From: Arbacia lixula
Taxonomy: Eukaryota > Echinodermata > Echinoidea > Arbacioida > Arbaciidae
NCBI GenBank assembly: GCA_963669155.1
Contig: OZ022581.1
Location: 13,556,857 to 13,620,856 of the forward strand
Direction: 5' to 3'
DNA: 64,000 nt
Positions 46,212 to 58,000 of the stretch are shown piece by piece (within the stretch, counting starts at the first letter, position 1; the number at the start of each line of letters is the position of its first letter). The notes under the pieces are model-generated. The model did not search any database, was not told where the DNA came from, and worked only from the letters and a program-made list of their open reading frames with translations. A program made the translations under genes and the position numbers.

Positions 46212-46864
46212 GCCAGGTAACACTCTGAATATTTGATATCGAGCCTGCGTTTAACATTCCTCATGACATTTGTGATGGAGTGGTCCACGGCTTTAGCACT
46301 GAGTGGTCTAAGTTTTACCTCACATTCTTGTCTAATGGATGCAAGAGGGCACACTTGCTTCTTTAATTATCATAGATGAGTGAAGGAGGATGAAGAGGAT
46401 ATTTGAAATACCGGCATGTACTTCAAAAGTGTGTTCTGTTGAAGATGGACATGGATGTTTATTAAACCTTCTTCATAAAAAAAAGAAGAAGCTCTTATTC
46501 TAGGGAAAAGATGCATGCGTATGAAGGAGGATATACAGACACGTAATTAGTGTCCTGTGGAATGGAGAGGAGGGGCAAAAATTCTAATTTTGCTTTTATT
46601 AATCTTATACACACATTCAAAATGATCACATAATAAACACATTGTACACACATATGGGATATAGTTGTATAAAGGAAATGGAATTGTAATTTTAAAGAAA
46701 TTTTAAAGAAATGGAGAAATGAATGCAAAATAGCTGGCCTTTTTGTAAATTTTAACTGGTGCAAATAGCTGGCTATTTTGCCACATAGGGCTGATGAACA
46801 TGGGGTCATATGAGTATTTGTCCATAGCTGTGGACATTATTCCAGATGATATGAAGCAAAAAGC
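46212..46864. other. No recognisable gene
   Basis: Nothing supported. Confidence 0.4.
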
Positions 46865-47392
46865 TTGAAGATTGTCCGTCCCTTTTGCAAGCTTGAAATT
46901 TGAAATCGTCTATCATGAGCGTAAATTGAAGAAAGTGTGATTCAAGACCATTTCTAAGAATATAGCATGTTGAAGCTTTCTGCATCTGTAAAAAATTTCA
47001 GCCGTTAAATTTCAAACCGACTTTTTTCGTACTACGAAAAAAGTATTAGTCTTTTTTACAGTATCTATGTGGTTATTATGCAGGTGTGAAATCCTAATTT
47101 TATGAGTAATTACCAAACTTTGGAGATGATTCCTTCTATAGAACATTTTTTTCATAATGCGTTTTATAATTTAATAAACAGATAAATCAATAAAGCAGAT
47201 ATTTCAACACAAACTGCTAAGAGCCTGAGGTAAAGACTACTAATCAGACGTTGTTTACGTGCATTATTTGAATTTTACACTATGTATCAGTTTCAAATTA
47301 TGAGTATACAGCTTGCTAACACTTCTCTATATGTTTTGCCCATGTTTCGATAGTTTTGTGGTGATCTGAAAAAAGGGACGGGCTGTCTTTAA
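46865..47392 (+). mobile_element. MITE family A copy 3
   Basis: Full-length homologue of 778-1300 and 2056-2584 (about 528 bp). The 5' flank reads TTGA instead of TTAA, a single change, while the 3' end is TTAA. The internal hairpin ACTTTTTTCGTA-C-TACGAAAAAAGT is intact. Confidence 0.88.
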
Positions 47393-47653
47393 CTCTGGTG
47401 CATGGTGTTTGTATATGTAGAGAGTCTCCAGGGATTGCAGCCTCCATGAAGCTCTAGAGTGAAGAAGCTCATCTCTGGGCCATGATGATAGATGAGGTTA
47501 GGAAAGGCTGATATGCAGCTGGAAATAGAACCAGCTCAGGGTAATATTCCATCTTCCATCACGGCTAGTCTGCAACTCATACCTGTATTTATAGTGGAAA
47601 AGCAAACTGAAACTATTGTTTCTTGTGATCCAAACAGAAACTCCAGCCTACGT

Positions 47654-47805
47654 TGTATTGTATTGTATTGTATTGTATTATATGATATTATATTATATTA
47701 TATTATATTATATTATATTATATTATATTATATTATATTGTATTGTATTGTATTGTATTGTATTGTATTGTATTGTATTGTATTATATCATATTGTATCA
47801 TATTG
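47654..47805 (+). repeat. Pentanucleotide microsatellite (TATTG)n-(TATTA)n-(TATTG)n
   Basis: About 30 units. A block of TATTA units is bracketed by TATTG blocks, with a few single-base interruptions near each end (TATGA, TATCA). The layered pattern suggests expansion of a variant unit from the centre. Confidence 0.95.
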
Positions 47806-48847
47806 CAAATGTACCATCTAAATCCTTCGTGGCCTCTTCTGATGATGCTTGTATCCCAAATCATGCGGGGGGAAAAACAGAATTTACTGCAAATCTCAAG
47901 ACAAGTAGATAAAAATTATCTTTCAAATCTCTTTGGTTCTAGTCTAATCCAAGCTTGATGGAGGGTGGCTCTGTCTTTGTGGGATCAAGTATGACTTTCT
48001 AGCTACCTGAGAGCAAGTCATTCATTGCCAATATCAATATGTTCATAATTTTGGTGGATATAGGCCTAGATTGATGGATATGGGTCACACCCACTGGCTT
48101 TCTCCATCTGACCCCCTCTCTTGGTGGGTAGTTCAGGGAAGGTTCAACGAGAGGTCATGTTGTTCTTATCCAGTCAGTGTTTTCTTCTCCCTGCCCTGGG
48201 CAACTGGTGGTGGCTTTGATCTCACACGTGTTCCGCAGTTATAATTTCATATTCAAGCAGATGAAGCACTTGAGATTGTAAAGAATAGCAATACTTATTG
48301 AGATTATATCCTTGATAATGACCGCTAAGAGTGATTTAAATTCTGATACAAAGTGACAAGTACATCTTTAGTAATTACTTCACAGAATTGTATGCTGATC
48401 GCTTTTTTTTTGTTGCTTTTTTTATTTTTGATATCTAACAGCGCATAGAGACATATGATATGCATGTTACAAATGCATTAATTATGATATTGCCATTAAT
48501 GTAATTTACATTAACTTCACATCAAAATGTATATACTTAAGGCACAGACTAAAGCTCATAGACCACATATTTCTTCATAGCTGCTGCAAAATACATACCA
48601 TTTGTATAGCTAAAATAGTAAAAGGAAACCATTGAAATATGTGAACTATAAGTGTATATTTAGATTAAATTTGTTTTTTGTTTTTGTGTATGGTTTCCCT
48701 GGCCGTATGAACTGCCCTATGCGTTTATCACTGGAACAGCCACGCTGAGGCAGATTTGAAGGTTAGATGTAAAAGGGGTCAAGTATTGATTCATGGCCTC
48801 TTTTGATCAAGGGAAAGAGGAAGCTCCATCTCAAGTAAGCAGGCATG
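47806..48847. other. No recognisable gene
   Basis: Nothing supported. Confidence 0.4.
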
Positions 48848-49490
48848 TAGCCTGGATTCAAGGCTGATGGTAATTTCTGCATCCAATCTATTTGATAAAG
48901 GGGTCTTGCTGCTGTAGACTAATTACTCTCACTTTCTTCTCCAGCTTTAGAAAAGAGGAGAATTAAAAAAGTGACTAGACTTGTGAGACTCTTGCCCCGA
49001 TCATATACCATATACCCCTATTATTACCGATGCACATCGGTAAGCAAGTTTCCAGCAAGCCGCAAAAGCACCGTTCATATACACCCAAAAAGCCGTAATG
49101 TTGCGGTGTTTTGAACAGCTGGACTCTCTCCAAACCAATGGTGAAATGCTCTGCTCAGCCATACGAGCGGTAGGATTAGTGAACCACATGCCAGAGCGTG
49201 GTGCAAAAGTTGCAACTTTTACACATATTTTGCGGACGCAGTTTATAAGATTCGCTTACCGCAATATTGCAGCATTATTGATCCGCGAAAAAGCCGCAAA
49301 ATAAGCGCAAAAAAGGAGGAGGCAAATACCGCATTATTTGAGCGATTCCGGTTCATATACGCAGCTCTCGGTAATGCAAAATTGCTGCAAATGTTGTGCC
49401 ATTTTCGCGGATAGTTGGTGTATATGAACAGGGTTTTAGACTAGTGTTTAGTTTGGATTTGAAATGTTCCACAGCCTGGAAGCCAGGCTA
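48848..49490 (+). mobile_element. MITE family D copy 6, interrupted by another element
   Basis: Starts TAGCCTGGATTCAAGGCTGA, continues with gtcttgctgctgtagactaa and gtgactagacttgtgag, and is broken at about 48995. It resumes at about 49434 (ttttagactagtgtttag, ggatttgaaatgttccac) and ends AGCCTGGAAGCCAGGCTA, a perfect terminal hairpin. Confidence 0.8.
48995..49433. mobile_element. Inserted inverted-repeat element (~439 bp) with TTCATATAC ends
   Basis: Left CCCCGATCATATACCA and right (reverse) CCCTGTTCATATACACCA form imperfect terminal inverted repeats. ttcatatac motifs recur inside (49073-49082 and 49351-49359). The body is richer in CpG and GCAA/TTGC palindromic bits than the host element. 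No transposase frame. It interrupts the family D copy, so it is younger. The target duplication is not resolved. Confidence 0.65.
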
Positions 49491-49619
49491 GTAGGCTAGG
49501 GTCCCTGGTGTCTTGGAGATGCCTGATCAGGATGGGATGAATGTCAGTGTCAAGGTCAGACATGTGGATGTAGTCTTGATCCAAAGGAATGTCTGCAGCT
49601 TAAGGGAATAAGAAACGAA

Positions 49620-49990
49620 AATGGAGGAGGAAGAGAGGCTTGGCAGAAAAGGAGTTAGAGAAGGAGGATGGGGAGGAAGAGGATAAAGAGGAGGAGGAGG
49701 AGGAAGAGGAGGAAGAGGAGGAAGAGGGGGAAGAGGAGGAAGAGGAGGAAGAGGAGGAAGAGGAGAAAGAGGAGAAAGAGGAGAAAGAGGAGGAAGAGTA
49801 GGAAGAGGAGAAAGAGGCGGGGAAGAGGAGGACAACAACAAAGGGGAGAAGAACAAAAGGAAGAGGTTGAGAAAGAGGAAGAGGACCTGGGAAGAGGAGG
49901 AGGGGAAGGAGAGAAACGGAAGAAGAAGGAGGAGGAGAATTAAAAGAATACAAAGAGGGTGTGCAGGAGGAGGAAGTGGAGAGGAAGAAA
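49620..49990 (+). repeat. GGA/GAA purine array (GAAGAGGAG-like unit)
   Basis: Irregular 6-9-bp purine units (gaagaggag, gaggaggaa, gagaaagag) with almost no pyrimidines on the plus strand. Arg/Lys-rich or Leu/Pro/Ser-rich frames are repeat artefacts. Confidence 0.92.
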
Positions 49991-52524
49991 AAGAAAGAGA
50001 AGAAAATGAGTAAATCTAACTTGTAGAAAGAGTGTGACAGATGATGACGGAAAGGTTACAATAATAGCAAGAGACATGTTGAATGTAAGTCATATATAAA
50101 ATGGACAAAAGAAGGATAGTGGAAACAAAGGTAAAAAGAAGGGAAATAGTGTAGGAAGAAACAACAACATTGAAGAGGAGAGTTTGAAGATGGGATGGGA
50201 AGGAGGAGAAAGAAATTGACAATTAGGAGGAAAAGAGGAAGAAGAATGATGGGGATAGGTGGACAACTTCAACAAGATGAAAACAAGAGAAGCAGCAACA
50301 TGGAAATCAATACAAAGTACAGCAGGGTGAATATGGCGAGAGGAGAGGGAAAAAGAAAAGTGATAGAAGAGGGCTATGAGGGTTCTTCTCATCTCTCGTC
50401 AGCTAAAGATAAGATGGTTCAAGTATTTGGCCACCCCAGGCCCAATCTTCACCTGAAAATAAACAATTAGACAGATAGTGCACCTGTCATCCCAGTCATA
50501 TGGGATGAGTAGAAGGAATATTCTCTAGTGCATTCATTATAACATCGTTCATATTTTAACCTTTGACTACATAGTTAAATATCAGAACAGTTTTATGAAC
50601 AAAATGGTTACTAATCTGAGTGAGATTAAGGGAAAATACATAGGTCTTGTGATAAGGATCGAGCAGGGTACTCGGCAAACTGAAGACAGCCATTACGTGC
50701 ATGTTTCAAACTCTGGATGAGGCTACTTTAGTTTATTTTTTATGAAGTGATGTGATTTGTTTTATAGGCTGATGAATGCACATGATAAATACTTTGGCTG
50801 GCATACTTTGCAGTCTTCAGGCATGTTGAAGGAAGACAGTTGATTTACATGCACTGGTTTAAATTGGGAACAGCTATAAAGCACAGGTCTGTTTTTATTG
50901 CACAGCACATTTGATTATATTTCATGCATGTAGATGACACCCTGGGTTATGGCAAATGTAAACTAAATGTTACCATGTCCTTAAAATATGATTTGTCAAT
51001 AAACCATGTCAATATGTGTTATTTAGTCTATTCTTTCATTATGTTCAGACAGGAAAAAAAATACTGCCATTACAGAACAGCGGTAATTATACGACATCGT
51101 TGGTACCTACCTCTTCATGCCATTACTGTAGTAACTACAATTTGCATTTTGGTGTGTATGAAAAGCATGACATAAAGAGGTTGATTTCTGTTAAGCCTAC
51201 ATTTTCATGACTTCTGAGAAGAAAGTTGTTCTTCACTCATTTTTTCTACAGACATTTAAGTGGCACTGTGTCGTTTATTTGATTGAAATCAGATCGCACA
51301 ATTTTTCATTCCTTGTACTTCTTAAAGTTTGATTCTCAAAGCTGTCTCACTGCAGTCTCAGTAGCAAGCTGATCAAGCACTGTGCCGATACCTCTATCTC
51401 ACTTATGAAAACATATTCTCAAAATAAACACATCTTACAAGAGATTGATATCAAAAGAAGAGTTAAGGTAGCTGAATCAGTAGATTTCATAAATTGATTG
51501 GTGATTGTGCCAAGCAGGCTTGATGGAAGCACTCTTCTCACAAACATGTAAAGATAATACATGTGGGTAGGTGATGACAGGGGATGTCAGGTTTAATCTG
51601 CAATGTCGTGAATAAATCTAGAATATTGCAAGTCTCTTGGTTTTTCCATGATTCTTTTACCCCACTGGGAACCCATGAATTGAATGTTATTTTGGAGGGT
51701 ACAATTCCCATTGTGGAAGCTGTCATTTCTTGTTACATGATTAGATTAGCATAATTCAGTTTAAATTTTAATGCACTTTCATTAGCTGAAGTGACCTTGT
51801 GTGGGTAGCAGTTGACAGAGAATGTCAGTTTGAATTTTAAATACCTTGTCTATTTATGACATCCCCAATGGATCTTTTATAGTAGATTATAAGTGAATAA
51901 ATGCAGGATCAAATTGCATATTCTATCCACTGAAGGCAACATACAACATGCTGTTAAAAGCAGAATGTGAAATGGGAATTTGATCGATAACTTAACTGAT
52001 TATGTCAGCTATGTAGTAAGTCCTGGTTTTGGATTGGTGAAACATTTCGATGGCAGCTAAACTTCTTGAAAGCTGAGAATAAGGTCTGAGGTGTGAGGAG
52101 AGAGGAGAGGAATTGAGAGAAATTGAGAGAAAATAGGAATGCAGTGGAAGCGTAGTACCAGCACTCTTGTTTAGGGATCAAACTCTTCATCCTCTGTGAC
52201 ACATTCAGGAGGATGAGGATAATGTTGCTAGGCAACTGAAACTTTTGAATCTAACATGTCTTTGTTGCTGAGCTGAGTAGGCTTATCACAAAGGTGTGAG
52301 CACTTTCAGTTCTGATCCATAATGGTTCTACCAAATGTCAGTCTATTTTGCTTGGTCTGAACCTAATTCTCTGAGTTTTGAGTTATCTTGTAGAGGCTGC
52401 CAAAATGTACTATATGTTAAAATATGTTCTCATTTGTCTTCTCTTTATTCTTTACCATTGTGTTTGTTTTGCTGGTATTGTGTTACTCCTTTCCTTTCAT
52501 ACATTTTTTATTCGTTCCACAGTA
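49991..52524. other. No recognisable gene
   Basis: Nothing supported. Purine-rich sequence persists to about 50380, then ordinary AT-rich sequence. Confidence 0.4.
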
Positions 52525-52700
52525 TTCGATGCTCTTCCTCCTCTTCCTCCTCTTTTTTTTCTCCTTCCTCTCCTTCCTCTCCTTCCTCTCCTTCCTCTTC
52601 CTACTCTTTCTCCTCTTTCTCCTCTTTCTCCTCTTTCTCCTCTTCCTCCTCTTCCTCCTCTTCCACCTCTTCCATCCCTTTCTCTTCTTTCCTTCTTTCT
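52525..52700 (+). repeat. TCC/TTC pyrimidine array
   Basis: Tandem tcctctttc / ttcctcc units, a mirror in composition of the purine array at 49620-49990. It lies about 290 bases upstream of the host exon acceptor, within the intron. Confidence 0.9.
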
Positions 52701-52987
52701 AGTCCTTATTCCTCTGTGTTGTGTTGGGGTCTTTCCCACTTTCTCAATCTCAGGAAGTAGCGATGTATGAAAAAACTGTGATTTGCTTAGCACCGTGTAT
52801 CTGATGCAATGATGAAAATCTTGGAGAAATATTCTACATATATTGATATAAAGACAGTTGTGGATTGTGGCACTGGCTGTCAATTTTTTATGTACAGGTC
52901 AAATATGCCATATATCTTAATTTGTTTGTTCCGATGATATAAATCTGACCGATTTGCTGTTATCCTCATCTTCTCACCCAACCTCAG

Positions 52988-53197
52988 GAACCAGAGATCT
53001 ACGATGAGACAAACATGCCCTCTCTTTTGGATGTCCTCACCGAACTCTACCACCCGTTTGATGACATCGCACCCTACGTGACCTCACAGGTCATCGACCT
53101 CATCAACACAAAGTTCCAAGGAGATGGGTCAAAGTTCATGCTGGACTTCCTGTTGCCATGCAGAGAGCTGCTGCTGCAACTCAAGGAGGAGAGCTGG
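52988..53197 (+). CDS. Internal coding exon of an unidentified host protein
   Basis: The acceptor is textbook: a pyrimidine-rich stretch (cctcatcttctcacccaacctcag) ends at AG 52986-52987. The exon is followed by a consensus donor GTAAGT at 53198. The 210 bases read as 70 codons in phase 0 at both ends, starting EPEIYDETN and containing LLDVLTELYHPFDD, PYVTSQVIDLINTKF, FMLDFLLPCRELLLQL and KEESW. Codon use is GC3-rich, unlike the flanking intron, and the peptide looks like an amphipathic-helix, soluble domain. I cannot name the family. Both candidate first exons (6444-6536 and 31658-31816) would join it in frame, giving ...DSRQE|EPEIY or ...DWIQ|EPEIY. The remaining exons should lie to the right of the window or were missed. 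The exon call itself is firm; the linkage to the first exons is inference. Confidence 0.8.
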
Positions 53198-53548
53198 GTA
53201 AGTTGCCTTACAATATTCCTCAATGTTCAATCTTAACCCTTCACGTGCCAGGCAAAATGCTGCTTTACGAGATTTATGAGATTTATGTACGTTACTGGTG
53301 GACAAAAGAAGTGATTCTGCCATTAATTCATGGAAAATTGAAAGTTGGCCAGACTGTCCCCAACTACAGTTTCCCGGTATCTCCTTGGAAAAGGCACATA
53401 TCATTGCTTCTTGCAGTGCCCTCAAAGCCTATCATTCTCAAATGGAGTTCTCGTCTGGAGCTAGCTGTCCCGATGAGCATAAACTTTAGGGCACAAGATT
53501 GCTAGCAAATAAGCTGCAATGCTTGTCGTTTGTCAAGCACAAATTTGA

Positions 53549-53627
53549 TTAACCCTCTCAGTCCCATAGGTGGGAATTAGAGTTGTTATTGATAAGGATG
53601 GCTTGTGCTTGGTACTGAGAGGGTTAA
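53549..53627. repeat. Tiny hairpin element, TTAACCCTCTCAGT...CTGAGAGGGTTAA
   Basis: A 79-bp unit. TTAACCCTCTCAGTcCCA is inverted at the right as tgGtACTGAGAGGGTTAA. The same ends are used by the tandem units at 61234-61386. Sits in the intron 350 bases after the host exon. Confidence 0.75.
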
Positions 53628-54263
53628 TGAACAAGAAATTATCCAGATTTGGCCCCTTAGAGCTGTACTTTTTTATGGCTTGTTAGGGAATTTAGATCAG
53701 AATACAGTTTAGAGTATACAAACAGAACTGGTTCTGCCATCAATTCATGGGTGCTAAGAAAGCAGCTGCTAGAAGACCATTCCCAGATAGGTCACATTAT
53801 CCAGGGCATCTCAGTGCTTCATTCTGCCCTTGTCCTGACAGATGACAGAAAGTTATGACTCAATGAACAACATTAACAGTGTTGTAGTCAAGACCAGACC
53901 ATCCGAGACCAAGATCAAGACCAAGACCAAACACCCCGAGACCAAGATTGCTTTACAGAATCCGAGTAGATTACAGGAGTAATGTAAGCGAGTGCCATGA
54001 ACACCTGAATATGACGCATTTTGCTTGATCTTGCTAACTTCAACAATTAATTATGTCACTGTGTTGCTTTGACTCTCTTTTGGATTCATCTACCACCAGT
54101 ATATGCTGAATTTTCTTCTCTACGCTTATTATCAATTTTGCACTGGAGTACAATTAGAGCACATGTTCTATTTGTTCTGTCCCACATATTGGATTTTGTG
54201 TTGGTGAGTTAACTGACTTGATACTCTGACCCGTGTGCATTACTATCTGTGATAATTACAACC

Positions 54264-55070
54264 ATGGCAAAGGTGAAAGTAAACAAGTTCCAGGCTCTTC
54301 CCGTGGAAGATAATGCTGATACTGATCTGTCCAACATGATCGAGGATGTGGTGGCCAGCGCCATGTCGCTAATTCCTGAGCGCCCACGTGCGAGGGGCAG
54401 TGCTGCTGCCACCCGTGACCCTAACAAGGAGCTGGTAGGGGATATTGTGACCGCGGTCGTGGCTGCTGTTTTGCCATTGATCAAGAACTTGTCTACCCAA
54501 ATTGCAAACACTGGCACCGCACAATTATCGAAGGAAAAAACCCAAACTGCATTGCAGGTACATGATAACAGGCTCGACGATGTCGAGCAGTACTCCAGAC
54601 GAGACAATGTTGTTTTCCGGGGGGTGCCTGAAACCGATGGTGAAGTGACTACGGAGGTGGTGAGGAAGATATCTGCCAAGGCTGGTGTTCCACTCGTTGA
54701 AGGGGACATCAGTACGAGTCACCGTGTTGGGAGGCCGTCGGCGAAGCCGCGTCCGATCGTTGCACGGTTTGTGAGGAGAGATGTACGTACGAGTCTCCTG
54801 CGCAAGAAACGACAGCTTCGGGACACCGAGTACAAAGACGTCATGCTCGGTGAACACTTGGCTCCATCACGAGCTAAACTACTGCAAGTGATCAAGCGCG
54901 ATGACGACACCGAAAAAGTGTGGACTGTTGACTGTAAGATTTTCTGCACACTGAAGAAGGACCCACAAAAAAAGTATGTCCTTTCTTCTCCTGAAGATTT
55001 GTTCAAGCAGTTGGGTTGGGGTGAAGAGAAGCTCAAGCAGACGGGGCTTTTCATCGATGTGTCTGCCTAG
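54264..55070 (+). CDS. LINE ORF1 protein, 268 aa, coiled-coil/RRM-like
   Basis: The start ATG at 54264 lies in an ideal context (acaaccATGG), and the ORF closes with TAG at 55068. Order of parts: a disordered Ala/Arg segment with a Pro-Arg linker (residues 35-55), a helical, probably coiled-coil region (56-104), and the signature LDDVEQYSRRDNVVFRGVPE (104-123), typical of LINE ORF1 RNA-binding domains. It continues into an RRM-like region with SHRVGRP (152-158) and a basic stretch RPIVARFVRRDVR (163-175). The C-terminus is a short helical domain (LFKQLGWGEE near 246-255). The usual role is RNA binding and chaperoning of the LINE ribonucleoprotein. No zinc knuckle is present. It appears intact. 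ORF2 follows in the same frame directly after the stop. Confidence 0.88.
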   Translation: MAKVKVNKFQALPVEDNADTDLSNMIEDVVASAMSLIPERPRARGSAAATRDPNKELVGDIVTAVVAAVLPLIKNLSTQIANTGTAQLSKEKTQTALQVHDNRLDDVEQYSRRDNVVFRGVPETDGEVTTEVVRKISAKAGVPLVEGDISTSHRVGRPSAKPRPIVARFVRRDVRTSLLRKKRQLRDTEYKDVMLGEHLAPSRAKLLQVIKRDDDTEKVWTVDCKIFCTLKKDPQKKYVLSSPEDLFKQLGWGEEKLKQTGLFIDVSA

Positions 55071-58000
55071 GGAAGCGAAGACCCCCTTTTGGCCCATCCT
55101 GTACATAGCCGTATCTTGCTTTCTGTTGTCGCATTAAATGTTAATGGTTTAACCAGTAAGTTGAATGCTGGTATTATTGATTTGTACTTGTCAGCATACG
55201 ATATTATTTGTCTCTCTGAAACATTAACCGATTCCATAGATATGTGTAATTCATATTTACATGATTACAGGTGTTACTGTTTGCCTAGACAAAATGAACA
55301 AAGATTTGGAGGATTTCATGGCATGTGTATTCTAATGAAAAATCATATTTTTGAGCATTCAGAAATGTTATATGAAACAAGTTCCCCTTCAATTCTCTGG
55401 GTCAAATTTAATAGCAAAGTCCTAGGCTATGAGTTTGTATTAAGTGCAGTTTATATTCCGTGTGAAGGCTCCGTTTACCATAACTATGAGGTATTTGATT
55501 GTTTGGTTCAGGATTTGATTAATATCAAAAGTAAATTCAATGTTCCTGTTTGTTTAGTTGGGGATTTCAATGCCCGTACAGGATTACTCTCGGATTACTT
55601 AGATAATGATGATATTGTTGTATCAGACCTCTTTGGTTTGAATTTTTGTGATGATTCCAGTATGTTACCTTTGGGTAGGTCTTATGTGCCCACTTCTCGT
55701 CAAAGTATGGATGTTAAGGTAAATAATAATGGAAGTCGTTTAATTGATTTGTGTAGAAGTTTAGGTCTTGTCATCGTCAATGGACGGTTGGGTGATGATA
55801 GTGGCGTTGGAAATTACACATGTTACAACAAGAACGGGGGTTGTAGCACAATTGATTATGCTATTGTTTCTCATGAATTGTTTTACAACATAGAAAATTT
55901 CCATGTTGATTTATTTGATAAGTGCTTATCAGACGTGCACTGTCCTATTGTCGTGACGTTACAGTCGGTGCTTACGCACAATAAAAAAATATGTGTTGAC
56001 GCAGTAGAGAGTGATACACAAATGAATACCGTTTGTGATTTGTCTAAACATAAGTACATGTCTTTCATGTGGAATTGTGAAAATGCGAATGAATACTCTG
56101 ATCAGCTACATGGATTAACCTTACAATTGTCACAAAATGTGGCAAATACACAGGGAAATGTCAGTCAGGAATTGGTAGATGATTGCTATTCTGAAATTTG
56201 CAAGTCATTTCTGAAGGCTGCACAAGATATTGGTATATGTAAATGGAAACAGTCAAAGTCAGTTAAGAGTCATAAACAACATCACAATGTGACTTCTTCA
56301 AAGTTATGGTTTGATGCTGAGTGTGATGCTGCCCGCAAAGAGTATCTTAACTTAAAGAACAGGCTCAGCAGAAAAAAACAGTTACATAAAAGATTAGATG
56401 TTCAAGTGCCAGATATTGATGTTTTACAACGTGACTTCCTTTTGGCAAGTAAGAAATATAAACAATTAATAAGGTACAAAAGAAGAAAGCATGGTAAAGA
56501 TATGAATGATTCTTTGCGGTCCTTAAAAACTGGTAACTCCAAAGCCTACTGGGATTTATTAAACAGTTATGGTCGTCAGACTAAAGGTGCAATAAATGTT
56601 TCTTTAAATGCTCTTGTGCAGCATTTTAAATCTTTGGGAAATGTGTGTAAATCAGAGGATCATTCAGTGGACAGGATGACTGTGGATATTGTTAATGTGA
56701 CAACACAAAACGATTGCCTAAATGGATCCATAACTTTGAAAGAGGTTGAATTAATGATAAATAAATTAAAAAATGCCAAAGCTTGCGGTAATGATTTAAT
56801 CAGAAATGAATTTTTGAAAAACTGCCCTCCAGAAATGCGTATGGTCATAGTCGATTTCTTCAATTTCGTTTTAGATAGTGGAATTGTACCGTCGGAGTGG
56901 TGTATAGGAGTGATTATACCGATTTTTAAGAATAAGGGTGAAAATACAAATCCTGATAATTATAGAGGAATCACCTTGCTGAGTTGTCTTGGTAAACTGT
57001 TTACATCAGTTTTGAATAACAGAATTACTAGTTTTCTCAATAGTCATCATAAATTAGGTGAGGAACAAGCTGGATTCCGTTCAACATACTCAACCGTTGA
57101 TCATGCATTTGTTTTGAAAACTATCATCGATTTCTACTTGCAGAAAAAAAGACGTTTATATTGTGCCTTTATTGATTATAAAAAAGCGTTCGATTTAATT
57201 GACAGAAAGCTTTTGTGGATAAAATTGCTAAACGTAGGCGTGAATGGTAAAATTCTAAATGTTGTTCAAAACTTGTACAAAGGCGCAAGGTCTTGTATTT
57301 CTGCCAATGGCACAATGTCTGATTTTTTCACTTGTAGCACAGGGGTTAGACAAGGTGAGAACCTATCGCCACTGCTGTTTGCTATTTACTTAAATGACTT
57401 CCATGAGCATGTGGCAAAATTTTATCCTGGTTTGAGTACTTTAACGAAAGAAGTAAGCAGTACCTTACATGGGGAGGACTTAGATCTTTTTTCAAAGTTG
57501 ACTTGCTTATTGTATGCTGATGATACAATAATTTTGGCAGAAAGCCCCAAAGAATTGCAAGTAGCACTGAATGCGGTGCAAGAATATTGTAAAACATGGC
57601 ACTTGACTGTTAATGCAAGTAAAACTAAAATACTGATTTTCTCAAGGGGGAAAATTAGGAATCTACCACATTTTACATATGGTCATGAAAAAGTAGAAGT
57701 GGTATATGATTTTGTATATCTTGGTGTACAGTTTAATTATAATGGTACTTTTAAAAAGGCGATTTCAAAGCAGATAATGCAGGCTAGAAAAGCTTTATAC
57801 AGTATGTTGACTAAAGCAAAGCAAATGCAGTTATCAGTTGATATTCAGTGTCATTTATTTGACCATTTGATTTTGCCCATCTTATTATATGGCAGTGAAA
57901 TATGGGGACATGAAGATATAAAGCAGATTGAAGTTTTCCATAGGAAATTTCTTAGATCTGTACTATGCGTAGGTTCAAGTACTCCAGATTGTATGATCTA

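Noticed and set aside
49527-49953. Arg/Lys-rich plus frame and Pro/Leu/Ser-rich minus frames
   Set aside because: Artefacts of GGA/GAA repeats.
54209-55106. Minus-strand frames over 100 codons opposite LINE ORF1
   Set aside because: Shadows of ORF1; the plus frame has clear LINE motifs.
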